From Rhodoferax sp. (GTDB taxonomy: Bacteria > Pseudomonadota > Gammaproteobacteria > Burkholderiales > Burkholderiaceae_C): a DNA stretch of 44,016 bases. Each line of letters starts with the position of its first letter. Within the stretch, counting starts at the first letter, position 1. The notes beneath the pieces are model-generated. The model was not told the DNA's origin, ran no database searches, and worked only from the letters and a program-made list of their open reading frames with translations. The translations under genes were made by a program, and so were the position numbers. The DNA lies in assembly GCF_030697375.1 (NCBI RefSeq), contig NZ_JAUYQD010000096.1:1-44016 (forward strand), in the 5' to 3' direction. Shown piece after piece: positions 41,198 through 44,016 of this stretch.

Positions 41198-42519
41198 ATA
41201 CCATCAGTACCAAGGCGCGCGAGGCAGGCCTCGTGGGCGCCGGCGGCGCGGGTTTTCCCACCCACGTCAAACTCAGCACCCCGGCAGAGATTTTTCTGGT
41301 CAACGGCGCGGAGTGCGAGCCCCTGCTCAAAGTAGACCAGCAGCTGGCCGTCAAATACGCCCACCTGCTGGTGCGCGGCCTGGCATTGGCGATGCAGGCG
41401 GTGGGGGCGCGCGAAGGCATCGTCGCGTTCAAGGCCAAATACCAGGAGGCCATTGCGGCGGTGACGCCGCTGCTGGCCCCGAATATGCGTATCCACATCC
41501 TGCAGGACGTCTACCCGGCCGGCGACGAAGTCATCACCATCTGGATGGCCACCGGACGGCGGGTGCCGCCCGCAGGTTTGCCCAAGGACGTGGGGGTGGC
41601 CGTCAACAATGTGCTCACCCTCATCAACCTGGCGCGCGCCGTGGACGAGGACGCCCCGGTGGTGGACCGCACGCTCACCATCTCCGGCGCGGTGGCGTCG
41701 CCCGTCACGGTGACCGTGCCGATCGGCACCTCCATGCGCGAGGTGATTGCCCGCGCCGGTGGCGTCACGGTGGCGCAGCCGCATTTCATCAACGGCGGCC
41801 CGATGATGGGCAAGCTGATCGAGTCGATCGACCAGCCCGTCACCAAGACCACCGGCGGCATCATCGTGCTGCCCGAAGACCATGTGCTGATTCGCCGCCA
41901 CCGCCAGCCCATGCGCGACGTGATGGCGATTGCCCGGGCGGTGTGTGAGCAATGCAATCTGTGCACCGAGCTGTGCCCGCGCCACCTGGTGGGCCATGAG
42001 TTGCATCCGGCCCTGATCGTGCGCTCGGCCAACTACCGCGACATCGGCAAACCCTCGGTGCTGCTGTCGGCGCTGACCTGCTCCGAATGCGCCATCTGCG
42101 AACAGTGGGCCTGCCCGGTGGGGATTTCGCCGATGCGCATCAACATCGCGCTCAAAAACCAGTTCCGCGAAGAAGGCGCCCGGTATGTGGGCGAACTGCG
42201 CCCCCTGGACCCCATGGCCGAACACCGGCTGGTGCCGATATCGCGGCTGATCGCGCGTCTGGCGGTAGGCGCGTACAACAAAAAAGCCCCGCTGGACGAA
42301 ACCGAGTACCAGCCGCAGCGCGTGGTGCTGCCCCTGCGCCAGCATGTGGGCGCGCCCAGCGTGCCGGTGGTCGAGGTGGGCGAGCGCGTGCGCCGGGGCC
42401 AGCCGATTGCTGAGATTGCGCCCAACGCCCTGGGCGCGCGCCTGCACGCCAGCATCAGCGGCCGTGTGGAGGCCGTTTCCTCCCAGTCCATCACCCTCGT
42501 TCAGGAAGACACCCCATGA
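41194..42519 (+). CDS. pduS: PduS-type cobalamin reductase / RnfC-like flavo-iron-sulfur protein
   Basis: 441 residues. The N-terminal GLVGAGGAGFPTHVKL (12-27) is the NADH/FMN-binding glycine-rich loop of RnfC/NuoF type. A SLBB-like region follows, then two 4Fe-4S motifs: C251, C254, C257, C261 (CEQCNLCTELC) and C296, C299, C302, C307. A lipoyl-like C-terminal part (PVVEVGERVRRGQPIAEI) ends the protein. PduS of the propanediol microcompartment reduces cob(III)alamin with NADH. Its presence in a eut operon is less usual; it may keep EutBC cofactor reduced or pass electrons to the PduT-type shell protein encoded next, with which it overlaps by 4 bases. Confidence 0.92.
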   Translation: MNTISTKAREAGLVGAGGAGFPTHVKLSTPAEIFLVNGAECEPLLKVDQQLAVKYAHLLVRGLALAMQAVGAREGIVAFKAKYQEAIAAVTPLLAPNMRIHILQDVYPAGDEVITIWMATGRRVPPAGLPKDVGVAVNNVLTLINLARAVDEDAPVVDRTLTISGAVASPVTVTVPIGTSMREVIARAGGVTVAQPHFINGGPMMGKLIESIDQPVTKTTGGIIVLPEDHVLIRRHRQPMRDVMAIARAVCEQCNLCTELCPRHLVGHELHPALIVRSANYRDIGKPSVLLSALTCSECAICEQWACPVGISPMRINIALKNQFREEGARYVGELRPLDPMAEHRLVPISRLIARLAVGAYNKKAPLDETEYQPQRVVLPLRQHVGAPSVPVVEVGERVRRGQPIAEIAPNALGARLHASISGRVEAVSSQSITLVQEDTP

Positions 42520-43067
42520 GCTACCACGCCATCGGCTTGATTGAATCCACCAGCATTGCCCAGGGCATCGCCGCCGCCGACGCCATGGTCAAGTCCGCCA
42601 ACATCCAGATCCTGGTGGCCAAGAGCATCTGCCCCGGCAAGTACATCGTCATGATTGGCGGCGACGTGGCCGCCGTGCAGCAGTCGGTGGACGCCGGCGC
42701 AGGCATGTCGCCCGACGTGATCGTGGACAGTTTTGTGATTCCCAATGTGCACCCCTCGGTGCTGCCCGCCATCAGCGGTGGCACCCACATCGAGCGCATT
42801 GCCGCTATCAGCGTGATAGAAACCTATTCGGTGGCCGCCACTATCGAGGCCACCGATGCGGCCGTGAAAGCCGCCCAGGTCGAGCCCATTCGTATGCACC
42901 TGGCCTTTGGCATTGGCGGCAAGAGCTACGTCATCCTCACCGGCGAGGTGGCCGACATCATGGCCGCCACCGAGGCCGGCGCGGCAGTGGCCAGCGATAA
43001 AGGCTTTCTGGTCTCCAAGATCGTGATCCCCCGGCCCCACCAACAGCTGATTGACCAGTTGCTGTAG
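42516..43067 (+). CDS. pduT: PduT-type tandem BMC shell protein with Fe-S cysteine
   Basis: 183 residues with two BMC domains in tandem (first about 3-90, second about 95-180): IGLIESTSIAQGIAAADAMVKSA and ISVIETYSVAATIEATDAAVKAA mark their starts. The loop KSICPGKYIVMIGG carries C39, equivalent to the pore cysteine of Salmonella PduT, where three copies bind a 4Fe-4S cluster at the trimer pore. It therefore probably conducts electrons across the shell together with the PduS homologue. It is the last gene of the eut operon. Repeat copy 4 follows. Confidence 0.93.
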   Translation: MSYHAIGLIESTSIAQGIAAADAMVKSANIQILVAKSICPGKYIVMIGGDVAAVQQSVDAGAGMSPDVIVDSFVIPNVHPSVLPAISGGTHIERIAAISVIETYSVAATIEATDAAVKAAQVEPIRMHLAFGIGGKSYVILTGEVADIMAATEAGAAVASDKGFLVSKIVIPRPHQQLIDQLL

Positions 43068-43116
43068 CGGGGCGGGTTGCGACCACCACCTCGGGATCGG
43101 CAGAAAGGCCATTATT

Positions 43117-43175
43117 CGCTCCTATTTTGATAGCTATCTGCGCACATTCTGCGCGGGCTGCAGGCCAATTTTGTC
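43117..43175 (+). repeat. Dispersed intergenic repeat, copy 4
   Basis: CGCTCCTATTTTGATAGC followed by TATCTGCGCACATTCTGCG and CAGGCCAATTTTG. It agrees with the other copies over the core and the GGCC element. It lies 50 bases after the pduT stop, at the end of the eut operon. No classical terminator hairpin with T-run was seen in 43068-43420; the remaining part holds only the maeB promoter region. Confidence 0.75.
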
Positions 43176-43346
43176 GCAGAAGTCTTGGCGCTGGCCAGCA
43201 CCCATTCCCCTCTTGAAGGTAGGCGGTTGCTTGGGCCACGGGCTATTGCTGCACGCCTGCCAACGGCAAGCCACTGGAGCGCAAAACACGCATAGACGCG
43301 CACCACGCCAACACGGCTTGTCAGCAAGCGACCAGCCATCGGGGTC

Positions 43347-43352
43347 TACAAT
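43347..43352 (+). promoter_or_regulatory. Possible -10 element of maeB
   Basis: TACAAT is one mismatch from the sigma-70 -10 consensus and lies 69 bases before the maeB ATG. No good -35 hexamer is found at 16-18 bases upstream (TTGTCA lies 23 bases away), so an activator-dependent or different start is possible. Confidence 0.3.
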
Positions 43353-43420
43353 CAGCCGCAACCATTAGCGCCGAGGGGCTATGCGCTTTCGCAAAAACTC
43401 CTCGCTACAGAGGATGCAAG

Positions 43421-44016
43421 ATGCCGACCCATACCCCTTCCGAACCATCGTCCAACGCCGCTGACAAACGCGCCGAACTGCGCCGTGCCGCCCTCGAATA
43501 CCACGAGTTCCCCACCGCCGGAAAAATCGCCATTGCGCCCACCAAGCAGTTGGTCAACCAGCATGATTTGGCGTTGGCCTACTCCCCCGGCGTAGCGGCC
43601 CCCTGTGAAGAAATCGTCAAAGACCCGAACAACGCGTTCAAGTACACCAGCCGGGGCAATCTGGTCGCGGTCATCACCAACGGCACCGCCGTGCTGGGCC
43701 TGGGCGACATTGGCCCGCTGGCCGCCAAGCCGGTGATGGAAGGCAAGGGCGTTCTCTTCAAAAAGTTTGCCGGTATTGACGTCTTTGACATCGAGATCAA
43801 CGAAAAACACGATCTGGACAAGCTGGTGGACATCATCGCGTCACTGGAGCCCACTTTTGGCGGCATCAACCTCGAAGACATCAAGGCGCCGGACTGCTTC
43901 TACGTAGAGCGCAAACTGCGCGAACGCATGAAGATTCCCGTCTTCCTTGACGACCAGCAAGGCACGGCCATCACCGTGGGCGCCGCCATTCTGAACGGAC
44001 TCATAGTCGCTGGCAA
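43421..44016 (+). CDS. maeB: NADP-dependent malic enzyme (MaeB type), 5' part
   Basis: The frame is open to the window end, so the first 198 codons are present. It shows malic enzyme N-terminal motifs: LVNQHDLALAYSPGVAAPCEEI (near 42-63), GNLVAVITNGTAVLGLGDIGPLA and KPVMEGKGVLFKKFAGIDVFDIE, with the catalytic lysines and metal-binding FLDDQQGTA at the end of the visible part. The enzyme decarboxylates malate to pyruvate, giving NADPH. The hybrid MaeB has a phosphotransacetylase-like C-terminal domain, which would lie outside the window. AGAGG at 43409-43413 is the ribosome binding site. Confidence 0.93.
   Translation, partial: MPTHTPSEPSSNAADKRAELRRAALEYHEFPTAGKIAIAPTKQLVNQHDLALAYSPGVAAPCEEIVKDPNNAFKYTSRGNLVAVITNGTAVLGLGDIGPLAAKPVMEGKGVLFKKFAGIDVFDIEINEKHDLDKLVDIIASLEPTFGGINLEDIKAPDCFYVERKLRERMKIPVFLDDQQGTAITVGAAILNGLIVAG

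Noticed and set aside
1..44016. CRISPR arrays, tRNA or rRNA genes
   Set aside because: No regularly spaced direct repeats and no cloverleaf with a T-loop were noticed on either strand while reading; a tRNAscan or CRISPR search was not possible.

Overview
The window reads as chromosomal DNA of a high-G+C betaproteobacterium, most likely a Comamonadaceae member of the Rhodoferax/Polaromonas type. This is judged from codon use, gene families (full-length MnmC, the PaaH-type dehydrogenase, MaeB) and a dispersed intergenic repeat whose core is GCTCCTATTTTGATAGC, seen four times. No database could be searched, so the taxonomy is an inference.

Region by region. (1) 1-2160 is a mobile, lower-G+C patch. 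It holds the 3' end of an IS66-type transposase, then three small minus-strand genes separated by two convincing integron attC sites, with no integrase in view (a CALIN-type cassette cluster). (2) 2290-11804 holds ordinary chromosomal genes: a fatty acid hydroxylase/sterol desaturase, an FMN reductase, proline iminopeptidase, an HD-GYP protein, an orphan ParA ATPase, a small conserved protein, a periplasmic solute-binding protein, MnmC with an apparently degenerate methyltransferase half, and a PaaH-type 3-hydroxyacyl-CoA dehydrogenase. (3) 11926-17538 is a probable catabolic cluster of unknown substrate: a divergent Crp/Fnr regulator, a SnoaL-like protein, a metallo-beta-lactamase-fold protein with an altered metal motif, an MFS transporter, an SDR and a second, exported metallo-hydrolase. 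(4) 17539-25307 is a two-component system divergent from a tightly overlapped six-gene envelope operon: DUF2141 protein, ABC ATPase, FtsX-type permease, LolA-like protein, a putative outer-membrane barrel and MipA/OmpV.

(5) 25643-43067 is an ethanolamine-utilisation bacterial microcompartment locus: permease (eat), EutR, then eutS-eutP-eutQ-eutD-eutM-eutN-eutE-eutA-eutB-eutC-eutL, a second small BMC shell gene, and pduS-pduT homologues. Ethanolamine enters through the permease. EutBC (AdoCbl-dependent, reactivated by EutA) makes acetaldehyde and ammonia, EutE makes acetyl-CoA plus NADH, and EutD makes acetyl phosphate, inside a shell of EutS/M/L/N. No EutG alcohol dehydrogenase, EutH, EutJ or EutT is in the window. 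PduS/PduT-type electron carriers sit at the operon end, which suggests a redox exit through the shell rather than ethanol formation. (6) Between eutR and eutS lie an ATPase plus DUF4435 pair that looks like a PARIS-type (AriA/AriB) anti-phage module in lower-G+C DNA, and an exported HAD phosphatase of possible phosphocholine/phosphoethanolamine type. (7) The window ends inside a NADP-malic enzyme gene (maeB).

Start codons were chosen from overlap, Shine-Dalgarno spacing and family N-termini. Long antisense ORFs caused by high GC3 were left out.
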